Assembly (NCBI RefSeq): GCF_033807575.1
Contig: NC_084722.1
Coordinates: forward strand, 1,854,832 to 1,918,831
Direction of reading: 5' to 3'
DNA length: 64,000 nt
DNA from: Cydia pomonella
Taxonomy: Eukaryota; Arthropoda; Insecta; Lepidoptera; Tortricidae
Part shown: positions 10,004 through 20,672 of the stretch, in pieces
Numbering within the stretch: the first letter of the stretch is position 1
How the letters are laid out: every line of letters begins with the position of its first letter
Position numbers and translations under genes: made by a program
The notes under the pieces: model-generated
The model's database searches: none
What the model was told of the DNA's origin: nothing
The model's input: only the letters and a program-made list of their open reading frames with translations

Positions 10004-10599
10004 TTGAGAGTAATATTTCCCGAAAAACCATCAATCAATGTCGATATACTTATGTAATATAATATTAGACAATTTATACTATATTATAACCTCTCAGCAT
10101 TGATACAGGAATCATTCTATTTATATGATATCAAAATAAAATCGACATATTTGTAGATATGTTATGTACTGTACTATAAAGTAGGATCGATTAATATCAG
10201 GCAAGATATCAATCTTTAACACCTTAAATACCATTAATTTATTGTATAAACTTGAAATTAGTCACTTAAGTGTACTTAAGTAAATTGAAGTCTTCATTGG
10301 ATATTCATTGGTACAATTACAAGAATAAATGCCTACTATATATAAGATTTTGTAGGGCTATGCAAAAGTTTGTTTCTTAAATTAAACAGATTTTTCATCC
10401 TCTAACTTGGTACAATTTTTTGGTAAGTGAACAAATCTGTTAAACCTTAAAAATATAATATATAATTATGGTTTTTTTTTTTTTTTGTTAAACCTATTTC
10501 TAATAGCTTGGCAGTGTAATATAATCAATCGATACGAGATGAATACGTTATCTTTTCATTATTTATTTAATACGGATAACACCAGAGACAAACAGTCTT

Positions 10600-10830
10600 C
10601 ATTACTTAAAAAGGACCTTTGTAAAACTTTGCAAAGGTATTGGACTGTCCGCTCCACCCCTTGGTGTTGCGGATGGTGTCGACGCCGACGCCGTGCGCGT
10701 GCGCGTGCGCGTGCGACACGGCGGCCCGCCGCGCCGACTATGCACTCGCTCAGTATGCACTTGATCCGCTGACTGGGCGTCTGCGAGTCTACTGGTTTAT
10801 GTGGCTTTTTAGTAGCGATGAACAAACAGG
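10600..10830 (-). pseudogene. DIRS tyrosine recombinase, C-terminal remnant
   Basis: Across two frames the minus strand encodes KPVDSQTPSQRIKCILSEC, then HSRR/ARRAA-like codons, then GVGVDTIRNTKGW, SGQSNTFAKFY and KGPF. This matches the end of DIRS recombinases: HxxR box, the GW position, and the catalytic tyrosine in FAKFY. At least two frameshifts separate the pieces. A HAHAHAH-encoding GCGCAC repeat at about 10697-10713 probably arose by slippage. Confidence 0.8.
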
Positions 10831-11475
10831 CTGTCAGATATTCTTAAGGGCTTTCTTTTATTCACATAGCAAGAAATCGCCTCCGCTGGACATATAAAAA
10901 AAAAAAAGGGTTTTCGCGGAAAAAAGGTAGATATATAATAGGTTGCTTACGCCTAAGTCTTAATGTTTTTACAATATCTGGAATTCTAATAGATATACAT
11001 TCAGAAGTTATTTCAATGTTTTTTATATTAATATTTCACTTGGATTCTGTGAGCCGTAGTGAAAGCCAGCAATGTAACCATTTTGTTTGAAAGCCTTTCA
11101 ATTTCATTTATCGCTAGGAAACCAATCGCTCAACTGATTTAATACAAGATTGGTATCCCAAGTTGCATTGTACTTAGGCGTCAGATGCCGTAGAGGAAAA
11201 AAAAAAAACTCATTTAATGAGTCTCTAAAGCCTGTCATCATGTGATATTGTTGGAAGGCTAAGGACAAGGCCGATCTATAGGAGTTTAATGTTCCATATT
11301 AACTACCTTCATTAAACAGATTGGTAAAAAATAGACTACTGTCGGAATAGACGAGTCATACGTCGACAAAGTTATTATTAGAAAAGGGCCACCACTTTTT
11401 AAGACAAACATCATACTGTTTTATAGCAATAGGGAAGGGCAAATTTGGCGATAGGGAAGCTATCATTATATCCAA

Positions 11476-11760
11476 TCAGGATGATGGTAGGCTTCTCCTC
11501 GATAGGGTTACCCGCACAATATCCTTGCAGCCAGGGTAATCAAGTTGTGTATTCGTTGGGAACAGGAGTGAGAAATTGAAGCATTGCCACAAGGCTGAAA
11601 TATTATGACTTGCTAGCAAAGCAAGGAGACTTCTAAAAGCAGGGTATCTTGGTTGTGTTGGCCACAACGATACGACCACGATACCTGTAGCTTTATCTGA
11701 AATAATCTTTCGAAGAGCTTTCAATAAAACCGAAAAAGGTGTGAAAGCGTAAAAGAACAT
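11476..11760 (-). pseudogene. DIRS linker region after RNase H
   Basis: The translation contains YAFTPFSVLLKALRKI, DKATGIVVV and WPTQPRYPAFRSLL. This block, with its WPTQPWYP-type motif, follows RNase H in DIRS polyproteins. It is open for 94 codons and precedes further decayed sequence. Confidence 0.8.
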
Positions 11761-11884
11761 GCCTGTCAGGCTACAGTAAACGAGTCTCTGATAACACGAT
11801 AGCGATACGCATAGTCATCAGGGTCTTTGTGCCAAGAAATGTATTTTGCGCATTTCTTCTTTATACGACCTGCGAATAAATCGA

Positions 11885-12226
11885 TTAAAGGTAAACCAAA
11901 TTGCATATTATCTCATTAAAAACCCAGTTGGCTAATTCCCATTCTATATCCGGATGTGATCTCCTTGATTTGTAATCAGCTATAATATTATCGCGGGATA
12001 TTATATATGATGCAAACACAAACAACCATTGCCGCAGACCTCTCTTAACCTGGGTAAGATGAGGGTATTGTATACCGCCCATTCGGTTAATGTAGGCAAT
12101 CGCGGTCATATCTAATAGTAGTTGGAGTATCTGGCAATTGTACAAATTACATGAGTAAATTTGAAGAGCAATAAATGCGGCAGGCAGCTCTAAATAGTTG
12201 ATATCATTGGCCGCTTGCCGTACCAC
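11885..12226 (-). pseudogene. DIRS RNase H domain
   Basis: The 113-codon open frame contains INYLELPAAFIALQ, LLLDMTAIAYINRMGG, YPHLTQ, and ASYIISRDNIIADYKSRR, ending in a HPDIEWEL stretch. These are the signature blocks of DIRS RNase H (E, D and the NxxAD region). It lies downstream of the YLDDW reverse transcriptase motif, as expected for the family. It is the best-preserved coding part of the element. Confidence 0.85.
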
Positions 12227-12239
12227 CCCCGCAGGCTCC

Positions 12240-13460
12240 TCCCCACCCCATAGTTGAGGCGTCAGAAAATATTTTAATTCGGAAATTATTGGTGATGGGA
12301 ATTATCGATATTCATTAACCACCAATGTATGTCAGGTAGGATGGACTCGGCTATACTCATTGTATGATTAAAATTATCGGGGCCTTGTAAGTTAAGGAAC
12401 TTGCAGCTTTCCAGTTCCTTCATATAGAGCCATCCGGACCCGATAGCCGGGCACGCTGAGTAGGCCGGTGAGTTTTGCTAGTTGTCTAATTTTGCAATGC
12501 TTCATTTTTAAACACTGTTCTACTCGTAACTCAGATTTTAAGCATGTTTTTTAGTAAGGTAAGCTAAGTCGCAACTGACGCGAGTTAATAATCATTCCTA
12601 TAAGAATTTTCACGATGTCATAGGTGTAGGTAAGTGTGTACTACTTTTCTCTTGGTTGAAGATAAAGCCTAATGAAATTAATAACTGTATTGTTGGTTTT
12701 ATGTTTTCTATACATTGTTCGTAACTTTGACCGAAAAGGAGCCAATCATCGAGATACAGAGTAGGGAGGAGGCCTGCGTAGTTTTATTTTACAATAGGTT
12801 TTGTGATTTTGGTGAAATCATATAAGGCGAGGCCTCAGTCTTACGAGGCCGGAGGACGGTAATACATTGAACTCATACGTTTTATTTTAGTAGATAAAAC
12901 GAAAGTGCTTTCTTGACTCTGCGTGATTTTTTCATAAAATCAAGCGTATTCATATAACAATCCTGTGTTAAGAGCTTAACAGCTGTTCGCAAATCCTCAA
13001 GCTTGAAATGGTCAGTTTTAATAAATTGATTAAAAAGTATTTATTTACAATGACAATATACATAATGGATATATACAGATGAATATATAAATTGATTTAA
13101 CTATTTAAGATTGAGTATAAAACGCATCTTTCCGTTCGGCTTCGACGCGAGAAAAATACTGGGCACAAATTGGCCGTCGCAAGGATTACACTGGGATATA
13201 ACACCTATTTGCAAAAGATTATTAATAAAATAGGTAAATAAATAAATATTATAGCGACAGTCCCACGGTAAGCCAAGAAAGCTAATTAATTAATTAATGG
13301 CATCTACAAAATGTGACCTCTCTACGCTAGAATATTCAGGCGATGAGGGCAAAAAGTGTTGAACAAATAGTACTTGAGAATTTGATTTTATAGCCAGCTG
13401 GATAGCATGGATATGAAAGTATGGCGCGGTTCGAAGTAATAAGCGCCCACTGTTTCTAAT
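12240..13460 (-). pseudogene. DIRS reverse transcriptase remnant
   Basis: Minus-strand translation starts with GRLSLN, a stop, then KQWALITSN, which matches the start of DIRS RT. The catalytic YLDDW is at 12742-12756 and is followed by LLFGQSYEQCIENI, TIQLLISLGF and FNQEKS. Several stops and frameshifts are present. A central part, near 13030-13100, is A+T-rich and may be an inserted piece. Confidence 0.85.
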
Positions 13461-14502
13461 TTAGTGATAAACGGCCGGCGTACTTAAATGTGTGTAGTAG
13501 TAGTGGCGCGGCGGGGGCTGGTGCGCGTACGGCGGCCTGTAGTAGCGGCGCCGGGGGTGGCGGGGGCGCTATGGGCTGCTTAGGAACAAGAGCCTTCATC
13601 TCTCCGCCGGAATTAATAATGGCTTTAGCTGATTTAAGTGTTTCCGGCAAGTTTTTGCCGAATAAGCAAGCGTCTATCTTGGTGAATACCAAATCGAATG
13701 CCAATCTTGGTGAATACCAGTCGAGATTCAGTGAGAAAAGTATAAAATTGCGTCTGGTTACGTTCTCTGCGTATTATAAGTCGCACAAAATACGACCGAT
13801 CGATGTTTATAAGTTTTTGTAACAGGTCGTTATTTTTAGAATTTAATTACGATGTAATTATTTCGCTAAGACAAGATATTGCAAGCCATATCGGTTTATT
13901 TGGACTCGATGCCTTTGCAATATTTTTTATTTGGTTTTGCAAAATTTTCTGAAATAGCAGCTTTGATCTAAGGGTCTAACCTTTGGCGCGCCTATTTTCA
14001 CGCAAATAGCAGAGATTATGTATTTACTAAGGAGATCTTTACGGATTTCTTTAGCTATAACTTCTATGGCTACATGTGTAAAACGGATAGCTATTTCTGT
14101 ACATCTTTGCCATATATTGTGGTCGACGAGAGGTCATCTCCCAGAATCTCTTTGAAATACATCAACGTCCAAATCGTTTGTGTCAGCGGTTTTTTTTTTT
14201 TTTTTTTTGTCAGACATTGGACGTGCTTGTGCCTGGTACGGCAGTGGCGCTTACGCCGACTATGGCGCTGGAGCTGTGTGTTGGTCTATGTAGCGCTTTG
14301 CTGAGCCTCAATAGGCTTTATGCAAATTTACAACAGAGTTCTGAGGATCCTCGATAGGACAATTATCGGCCTCAATAGGCTCTTTCAGACACTCAGCGCT
14401 ATTATATAGGTAATTCTGACTGTATGGGTTGTAGTTCAGTTCATAATCCGGGTATTCCGGAAACCAATCATTTAATCGTAAAACCAGTGATGCTGAGAAC
14501 AA
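13456..14502 (-). pseudogene. DIRS gag-like region
   Basis: Two open pieces, 14308-14502 and 13456-13704, lie upstream of RT on the same strand. The second contains FTKIDACLFGKNLPETLKSA followed by a proline/alanine-rich stretch typical of capsid-to-RT linkers. Sequence identity of gag is inferred mainly from position. Confidence 0.6.
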
Positions 14503-14767
14503 AAAGCAATATTTCGTTTGCTTTTATTTTTATATGCTCGTCTATTATAACAGCAAAATGGATAAATGAACATATTCACGACTATATTTAAGGAAAATGT
14601 GAACAATATACCAATAATAATATCATGTATAAATTACTACTATTAACTAGTAAGTAATTACAAAATCTATGACTTTATTTTTTACTCATAAAAATCAAAT
14701 ATATTATTAATTATTAGAATAATCGTCTGAACTAAACTAGATAACGCATGTTATCCCATCATAAAGC

Positions 14768-15025
14768 TAGGTAACAATTCCCAATGAATTGTACGCCAAC
14801 CGTCATGCCATGCGTCGACTTAGCCCCAACGGCTAATCGGAGTGTATTGATGTATGTACAAGTATGAACTCGTATTGTGGTTCCGTACAGTCAATAGCTT
14901 TTTTTTTTTTTTATGTATATACAATTATACATATCACTTATTTAGGTACCAGTCCCCAATGAACTGAACGCCGACCGATACAATTTGTGCTTTGATTTAT
15001 CCCCAATGGCTAAATCTGAGTGCAC
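14768..15025. repeat. Direct duplication in the DIRS 5' region
   Basis: A stretch CCCAATGAATTGTACGCCAA (about 14779) is repeated as CCCAATGAACTGAACGCCGA (about 14956), each followed by GATTTATCCCCAA/GACTTAGCCCCAA-like words. The period is about 177 bp. Confidence 0.6.
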
Positions 15026-15304
15026 CTACCTAGGTTTAATAACCTTGGTCGCTTAAAATTTGCAGAAGCGAAAATTAAAAAGACTTACTTGTTTCTTGTG
15101 GTATAAATTCCTCATTGGAACCTCTGTGTGACGAAGCACTTTCACTATATCGTATTTTACGTTTTAATTTTCGACTTTTATCCAGTAGATGATCAATGTC
15201 ATCTTTGTATTTCTTAATATGTTCACGTTTCGGTATTTTTGCGAGAATCCACGAACAAGAAACTTAGTTAAGTTTTTAAGAAGTGACTTGAGTGGTCGAG
15301 CACT

Positions 15305-15491
15305 AGAAAGCGTATGGAGCGGACAGAGCGATGGCGGCCAGGAAGTGGAATCTAGGCATACCCACTTACTGAGGAATAAAAATTTAAAAACAACTCCAAA
15401 CTAAGTGCAGAGTGGTGACACCTACCGGCGTAACTACATGTATATATATATCTTCAGTTACTAATCTCGAGGACGAGGCGCGAAGTATAAT
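15305..15491 (-). repeat. DIRS left inverted terminal repeat
   Basis: Inverted partner of 9600-9772; the two agree base for base over at least 150 bp including the ATATATATATACATGTAG tract. The outermost 55 bp matches the second half of the internal complementary region. Confidence 0.85.
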
Positions 15492-15689
15492 ACGAAGTCG
15501 TTATCTGAAAACACAACTGAGTCCTACATTTAGAGTATAAAATAAACCGAAATATATGGTTATTTCGATGTTTTTGCATAAAACCGGTTCCGATCCCTGA
15601 AGACGAGACGCATTGTAAATTTTGGCGTCAGGTATTTTGATTAATCTCAGCATTAAATAAATAAGAAATAAATATCAGGGGACATCTTA

Positions 15690-15905
15690 CACAGATCATC
15701 TAGCCCCAAACTATAGGTTGATAGGTTGTAAGCGACGATATACACATACTTATATACATGGAAAACACCCATGATTCCGGAACAAATATCTGTGTTCATC
15801 ACACAAATGAATGCCCTTACCAGGATTCGAACCCGGGACCATCGGCTTCATAATTAACGTGGTGAATATACCTTCATTCTCGATAGATCCAGTCCACTGA
15901 GCAAC
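15690..15905 (-). mobile_element. tRNA-derived SINE, copy 2 (inverted)
   Basis: In minus orientation it carries GGTCCCGGGTTCGAATCC (B box) and GGTAAGGGCATTCATTTGTG, then TGTTTTCCATG. The A box half is diverged. Same family as the copies at 9104, 32638 and 45553. Confidence 0.75.
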
Positions 15906-16103
15906 TTTTACTATGAGACCAACCTCCCTCCACATACTAAATATCAACATCGGCCAGCCAAAATGTATGGGAGCGTCAATTTTTTTTGCGTACCTATTAT
16001 AATTGTATATTCACCCCGTACATTAGGTATTGCAGGTCATTAAATCAACAGCCTGTATTATTTGAAAGAGCTTATTTTCCTTCATATTTCTTAAAGTCAG
16101 TTA
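15906..16103. other. Short non-coding spacer
   Basis: No feature recognised between the SINE and the next MITE. Confidence 0.5.
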
Positions 16104-16111
16104 GTCCCACC

Positions 16112-16981
16112 TAGGGTGACCAGATGTCCCGTATTTTGCGGATAGTCCCGTATTTCAGGCGAAACCAATACGGGACAGTGTAATATCCCGTAATTTTATG
16201 ATTCAATGAAATTTAATGATAAAAAAAAGATTCGTACAAAATTTATACTCGCACACAGCGGTGAATACTTGTGTTTATTAATATTTATTATTGTTTTAAG
16301 GGTATTTCATTGGTGAAGTCAGAATTGATTTGTATATGTTATTTAGTTGATATATACCACGACGGTGGCAAGCAAGCATACGGACCGCCTGATTGTAAGC
16401 AGTCACCGTAGCCTATGGACGCCTGCAACTCCAGAGGTGTTACATGCGCGTTGCCGACCCTTTAAAAATCTGTACACTCCTTTGTTGAAGAATCTCATGC
16501 TGTAGACCCTCGGGAAAACCTCGGCAGGTAGCTCATTCCACTACCGGAGCGTGCGCGGGAGGAAGTTCCTCTTAAACCGCACAGTGCGTGACCATTTAGG
16601 TTCTAGGGTGTGAGGATGAACACCCTGCCGACGGCAGAAAAATAAACAATCATAAATTGTTGATTTATGATTGTTTTAAGGGTAATTAATAAAGAACATC
16701 AAAGTTTTTTTGTATAGGTTATTTAGTTGATTATTTTAGTTAACTTTTCCAGATATTATAAAAATTGTTGATTTTTTTTAAATATTTAACATTGTTTTTA
16801 AAGTCTTTCATTAAGAAATTTTGCATTTGTATAGGTTATTTAATTGATTATGCCAACATTTAGTAATAAAAAAAGAATGTTAATTTTTAATCAATAACGG
16901 CCTGCCCCGTAGTTTAACCTCGAATCCCGTATTTTCAATGCAGTTGTCCCGTAAAACGGGAAATCTGATCTGGTCAACCTA
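16112..16981. mobile_element. hAT-type element, 870 bp, with nested repeat
   Basis: The ends are TAGGGTGACCAGATGTCCCG and its inverted counterpart CTGGTCAACCTA, flanked by GTCCCACC (16104-16111) and GTTCCACC (16982-16989), an 8-bp duplication with one change. The interior repeats a segment of about 90 bp (TTGTTTTAAGGGTA and GTATAGGTTATTTAGTTGAT) three times, and holds an inverted repeat A copy at 16364-16640. CCCGTATTTT words recur near both ends. No transposase is encoded. Confidence 0.8.
16364..16640 (-). repeat. Dispersed repeat A, inverted copy with longer body
   Basis: It begins (in plus reading) CCACGACGGTGGCAAGCAAG and contains CTCCAGAGGTGTTACATGCG, matching repeat A in reverse. Beyond the part seen elsewhere it extends through GTAGCTCATTCCACTACCGG and TGAACACCCTGCCGACGGC, so this copy shows that the family has a longer 5' part. 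Confidence 0.75.
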
Positions 16982-17221
16982 GTTCCACCGGTCCCAGACT
17001 TATCACCCTCACTCGCTTACAAAAATAAAAGATGAAAAAAGTAAACATGAGAATTTCACAATAGAGCAAGTTGTAAAATTGCTTGGACAGTACACAAAGC
17101 CCTAAATATTACATGGCCAATTTATCAGGTATTCTAAATGGTTTTGACACCACGAATACAAGATAATGCGTAGATCTTTTCGAGCATCTCGCGGATCTCG
17201 CCCGCTTAGCTTCAAAACTCA

Positions 17222-17585
17222 ATTTTTTTTTTCTGCAAGCAGGCCTCAAGGGCTCTTTTACAAGTCAATACAACATTTATAGTAACATCATATAGTGACA
17301 TGAAAAATACATAACAACCTTTATAAATACAACAGCCAATACCTGGGTAAACATTACAATATAATAATCTTAAAATAAATAATTACTACAATATATATAA
17401 TAGAGATGTATAGTATATAATAGTCTCTATGGTTAAAAATACATTAAATCTGGAAAAAATACATTAAAAGGTCCCCAATGTCAGAGTACTAATACTAATA
17501 AGATTTGGAGGTGTAAAGTCTCTCCAAGTGTCAAAATAAAATTGATACTAAAGAAATAAATCTCGTCTGGACTGTTAAGCTAGCA
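17222..17585 (-). mobile_element. Jockey-like LINE 3' end, copy 1
   Basis: Opposite-strand reading ends in AAAGAGCCCTTGAGGCCTGC followed by an A-run, the usual tail of Jockey-type elements in moths. A near-identical block of about 340 bp is at 58207-58552 in a SelO intron. It contains paired GAGATGTATAGT.CTCTATGG words. Confidence 0.75.
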
Positions 17586-18125
17586 GTCTCATAAACTAAT
17601 GCTACAGAATACATAACTTCATAACTAGTATGTACCAAGTCAAGTATATTATACATATGACAGAGACGTATAGTCTCCACGGTTAATACATTAAGTTTGG
17701 AGATGTATAAGGTCCCCACGGTCTGTGTATAATATACAATAATACCGGTGTTGCTCCTGGTCGTCTTCACGACGGCATTTTCAGGGCCCATCTAGTGGGC
17801 GGCGAGTCACCGCCTGCCTCGATAACTAGTGAAAACAATGTTATGGCAGGCGTCCGGACGTCTGTACAATAACAATAACCCAGTCTCACTGTCCTCCCAA
17901 AGTTCAATCCATAGACCGTTATACTGTTCACTTTTACTACAATAGTCCCAATGTTTGCTGCGACTGGTTCATGGGTGTCTATTGTTGCGCCTGTGAATGG
18001 GTTCCAACAGGCGTTCTACAGGACATTAAAGCTCTTCAAGGGGCCTCTACGTGTTGGATCTATATCCCCACGCAAGCCTATCAAAAGACCGGGATTTATA
18101 GGCCCGTGAAATTCAAGGAGACACA
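17586..18125 (-). repeat. Upstream part of the LINE remnant
   Basis: On the minus strand TTGCGTGGGGATATAGATCC, TTGAAGAGCTTTAATGTCCT and AGTCGCAGCAAACATTGGGA follow one another as in Jockey-like elements. It lies directly 5' of the LINE tail at 17222 and probably belongs to it. No intact frame. Confidence 0.5.
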
Positions 18126-18189
18126 ATAATAATGACATTAATAAGATTTGAAGGAAGAAAGGCTCTCCAAGTGTCAAAGAATGAAAAAA

Positions 18190-19021
18190 TAAAAAGCGGC
18201 CAAGCGCGAGTCGGACTCGCCCATGAAGGGTTCCGTACCATTTATGACGTATTAAAAAAACTACTTACTAGATATCGTTCAAACCAATTTTCGGTGGAAG
18301 TTTGCATGCTACTGTATATCATATATTTTTTTTAGATTTTTCATTCTGTTATTTTAAAAGTTACAGGGGACACAATTTTTTTCACTTTGGAAGTGTCTCT
18401 CGCGCAAACTATTCAGTGTAGAAAAAAATGATATTAGAAACCTAAATATCATTTTTGAAGACCTATCCATAGATACCCCACACGTATGGGTTTGATGAAA
18501 AAAAAATTTTTTTTTAGATTTTATGACGTATTAAAAAAAACTACTTACTCGATCTCGTTCAAACCAATTTTCGGTGGAAGTTTGCATGGCAATGTATATC
18601 ATATATTTTTATTAGATTTTTCATTCTGTTATTTTAGAAGTTACGGGGGGGGGGGACACACATTTTACCACTTTGGAAGTGTCTCTCGCGCAAACTATTC
18701 AGTTTAGAAAAAAATTATATTAGCAACCTCAATATCATTTTTAAAGAACTATCCATAGATACCCCACTCGTATGGGTTTGATGAAAAAAGATTTTTTGAG
18801 TTTCAGTTCTAAGTATGGGGAACCCCCAAAATTTATTGTTTTTTTTTTCTATTTTTGTGAAAAATCCTAATGCGGTTCATAGAATACATCTACTTACCAA
18901 GTTTGAACAGTATAGCCCTTATAGTTTCGAAAAAAAGTGGCGGTGACATAATCGGACAGACAGACGGACATGACGAATCTATAAGGGTTCCGTTTTTTGC
19001 CATTTGGCTACGGAACCCTAA
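18190..19021 (+). repeat. GCGGCCAAGTGCGAGTCGG repeat with two internal units
   Basis: The element starts AAAAGCGGCCAAGCGCGAGTC and ends TTTGGCTACGGAACCCTAAA. Between the ends, a unit of about 285 bp (ATTTATGACGTATTAAAAAA through CACACGTATGGGTTTGATGA) is present twice, at about 18239-18525 and 18526-18790. Other copies at 21168 and 34604 have different numbers of this unit. No protein is encoded; open frames in it follow the repeat. Confidence 0.85.
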
Positions 19022-19399
19022 AAAGTGTATGAAATTCTTCTGACTATGTAGGTAAATGTCGTAATCAGAATATCCGACTACAAGGTGTCTGACCTGAAAC
19101 GGTGACTCACTAAAGGAAAGAATGTGAAAGTGTATCCGAAATCAATTATAGAGAAACTGAGAACATGACATTGATGCCCGCTAGTCCTTGAGGCGTTGGC
19201 TTGACAGTTAAGGGGCTCCCCGCGGTCTTCATCGATTTTTGGCAAGTTTTGAGCCGTTACTCTTACGTTTGTACTACAGATAGAATTATAAGTCAAACGT
19301 CTATCGGTTCTTCGATCTTTTATCTCCGTTACTGTCTGTCGGATTTTGAAATAAATGAATACAATTTTTTTTATGATTTTTTTAAACAGCGAGTTAACT

Positions 19400-19870
19400 A
19401 CTTTTTTTGTGAAAAGATGCGAATTTTTCCTAACAAAGAGTGCCGCTTCCAATATATATATGGAGGGCAACGCGAGAATATTTAATGCAGCGAAGTGCGG
19501 TCGACAACTATCTGGTATATGCGTGTTGGTAAGTATGCGAATACATTTCTTCTGCAACAGGAATAGTTGGTGGACATCAGTGCTGGCCCCCCACAGAATC
19601 ACACCGTACTGGAGCCTTGCGTGCGCAAACGCAAAATATGCTGACAGAGCGGTTTCCAAGTCAGTGTTGACCTTAAGTACACTTAACGCGTATATAAAGC
19701 TCGATAACTTTGATTTTATATTTGAATATGTGATTTCCAGTTTAAACTTGTATCTATTTTAATTCCTAGTAATTTAAATTCATTTACTTCCTCTATAATA
19801 TCGTTTTTTGTTTGTAATGTCATTTGCAGTGGTTTTTTTGGATAGGCCTGAATTGGATTATTTTAGTTTT
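19400..19870 (-). pseudogene. Jockey-like LINE reverse transcriptase fragment
   Basis: The minus strand encodes YFAFAHARLQYGVILWG, then FLLQKKCIRILT, DSCRPHF, and LPSIYILEAALFVRKN. These are the C-terminal RT blocks of Jockey/CR1 ORF2, where YGIILWG and LQKKAIR are typical. Further upstream pieces such as INLKKTKIIQF are visible up to about 19870, with stops between. The open frame continues 3' as non-homologous sequence to 19078. This is a 5'-truncated dead copy. Confidence 0.8.
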
Positions 19871-19897
19871 CTTTAAATTTATTTCAAGATTGTGATC

Positions 19898-20141
19898 TGA
19901 AATCTGATGATGGAGCCGCAAGATATGAACTGGAACTTCATGATGGAACATCGTATCATAGCTGTGTTTGGATTTGTTAGAAAAGTCTTGTAATGAACTT
20001 TGACCACGATTAGGTTTCAAGGTCTGATGATAAAGCCGGAAGATAGGCACTGGCATTCCATGATGGAATAGCGTATCATAGTCGTGTTTGCACTTGTGAG
20101 AAAGGGCACGTAATGGATTTTAAACACGATCAGGTTTCAAG
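19898..20141. repeat. Two-unit tandem duplication, about 121 bp
   Basis: TCTGATGATGGAGCCGCAAG ... CACGATTAGGTTTCAAGG is followed by TCTGATGATAAAGCCGGAAG ... CACGATCAGGTTTCAAGG. The units differ at many sites and join without a spacer at about 20020. No function is suggested. Confidence 0.75.
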
Positions 20142-20224
20142 GTTATAACAAACCTATTATATACAGAATTTTTGGTTTCTACGTGGATTTATAAAAGCGT
20201 GTTTTTCTAGTGTTTTTTAAACTA

Positions 20225-20672
20225 TTAATACCTGGGCGACCGAGCTTTGCTCGGTTATAACTATTTATTGTAATATGGTGGTGTATAGGTGATAATCTTA
20301 ACTACATTTTCTTACTAAATTAAACTTGTCTAAAACAATAAAAATTAAAAAATTATATATAAACATGAACATATAAAAAAAAAAAGTTAGTCACCGGGCG
20401 AGATTCGAACCCGTAACACTCGTTTAGCAGTCCCCGTCTTAACCCGCTGGACCAGACGGATAGTGGCCGGCAACACGAAATTAGCGACCATATTCTGCGT
20501 CGAAAGAAAAACGCATGATAACTCGAAAACACGCGTTTTCCCAAACATAAGACTAATCTAGATCGATTGTTTACCCCCAAAAACCCCCATATACCAAATT
20601 TCAGCAAAATCGTTAGAGCCGTTTCCGAGATCCCGGAATAAGAATTGCTCGTTTAAAGGTATAAGATTTATT
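20225..20672 (-). mobile_element. Composite interspersed repeat with tRNA-like block and end hairpin
   Basis: In minus orientation it opens TCTTATACCTTTAAACGAGC, passes AAACGGCTCTAACGATTTTG, then a tRNA-like block with GTCCAGCGGGTTAAGACGG and GGGTTCGAATCTCGCCCG (B box), a poly(T)/A+T tract, and ends with the hairpin CCGAGCAAAGCTCGG (20240-20254) and TCGCCCAGG. Start with TC and a hairpin near the 3' end suggest a Helitron-like element, but no CTRR end is seen, so it may instead be a SINE/LINE composite. Confidence 0.6.

Larger units (their letters stand above)
9540..15491 (-). mobile_element. Degraded DIRS-type retrotransposon
   Basis: About 5.95 kb, minus orientation. Parts in order: left inverted terminal repeat (15305-15491), gag-like region (about 13460-14500), reverse transcriptase with YLDDW (12742-12756), RNase H (11885-12226), the DIRS linker domain (11476-11760), tyrosine recombinase C-terminus (about 10600-10830), internal complementary region (9866-10003), right inverted terminal repeat (9540-9772). 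DIRS elements integrate with a tyrosine recombinase and not a DDE integrase, and make no target duplication; the internal region serves as template to restore the termini through a circular intermediate. Frames are broken by stops and shifts throughout, so the copy is dead, while its termini remain about identical. Confidence 0.9.
9449..15599. mobile_element. hAT-type MITE split by a DIRS retrotransposon
   Basis: The outer ends are CAGGGATCGGAAACCGG (from 9449) and CCGGTTCCGATCCCTG (to 15599), inverted repeats, flanked on both sides by AAGACGAG (9441-9448 and 15600-15607). That 8-bp duplication is hAT-like. Removing the DIRS copy at about 9540-15491 leaves a MITE of about 200 bp. Its target is therefore dated as older than the DIRS insertion. 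Confidence 0.85.

Noticed and set aside
10640..10897. Plus-strand protein of 85 residues with CACACAC repeats
   Set aside because: It is the opposite strand of the DIRS recombinase remnant and its GCGCAC expansion.
13490..13822. Glycine/alanine-rich plus-strand protein of 110 residues
   Set aside because: Antisense of the DIRS gag/RT linker encoding proline- and alanine-rich sequence.
19078..19399. C-terminal extension of the Jockey-like RT frame
   Set aside because: Beyond the VRKN codons the sequence has no similarity to RT and includes low-complexity lysine/isoleucine stretches.
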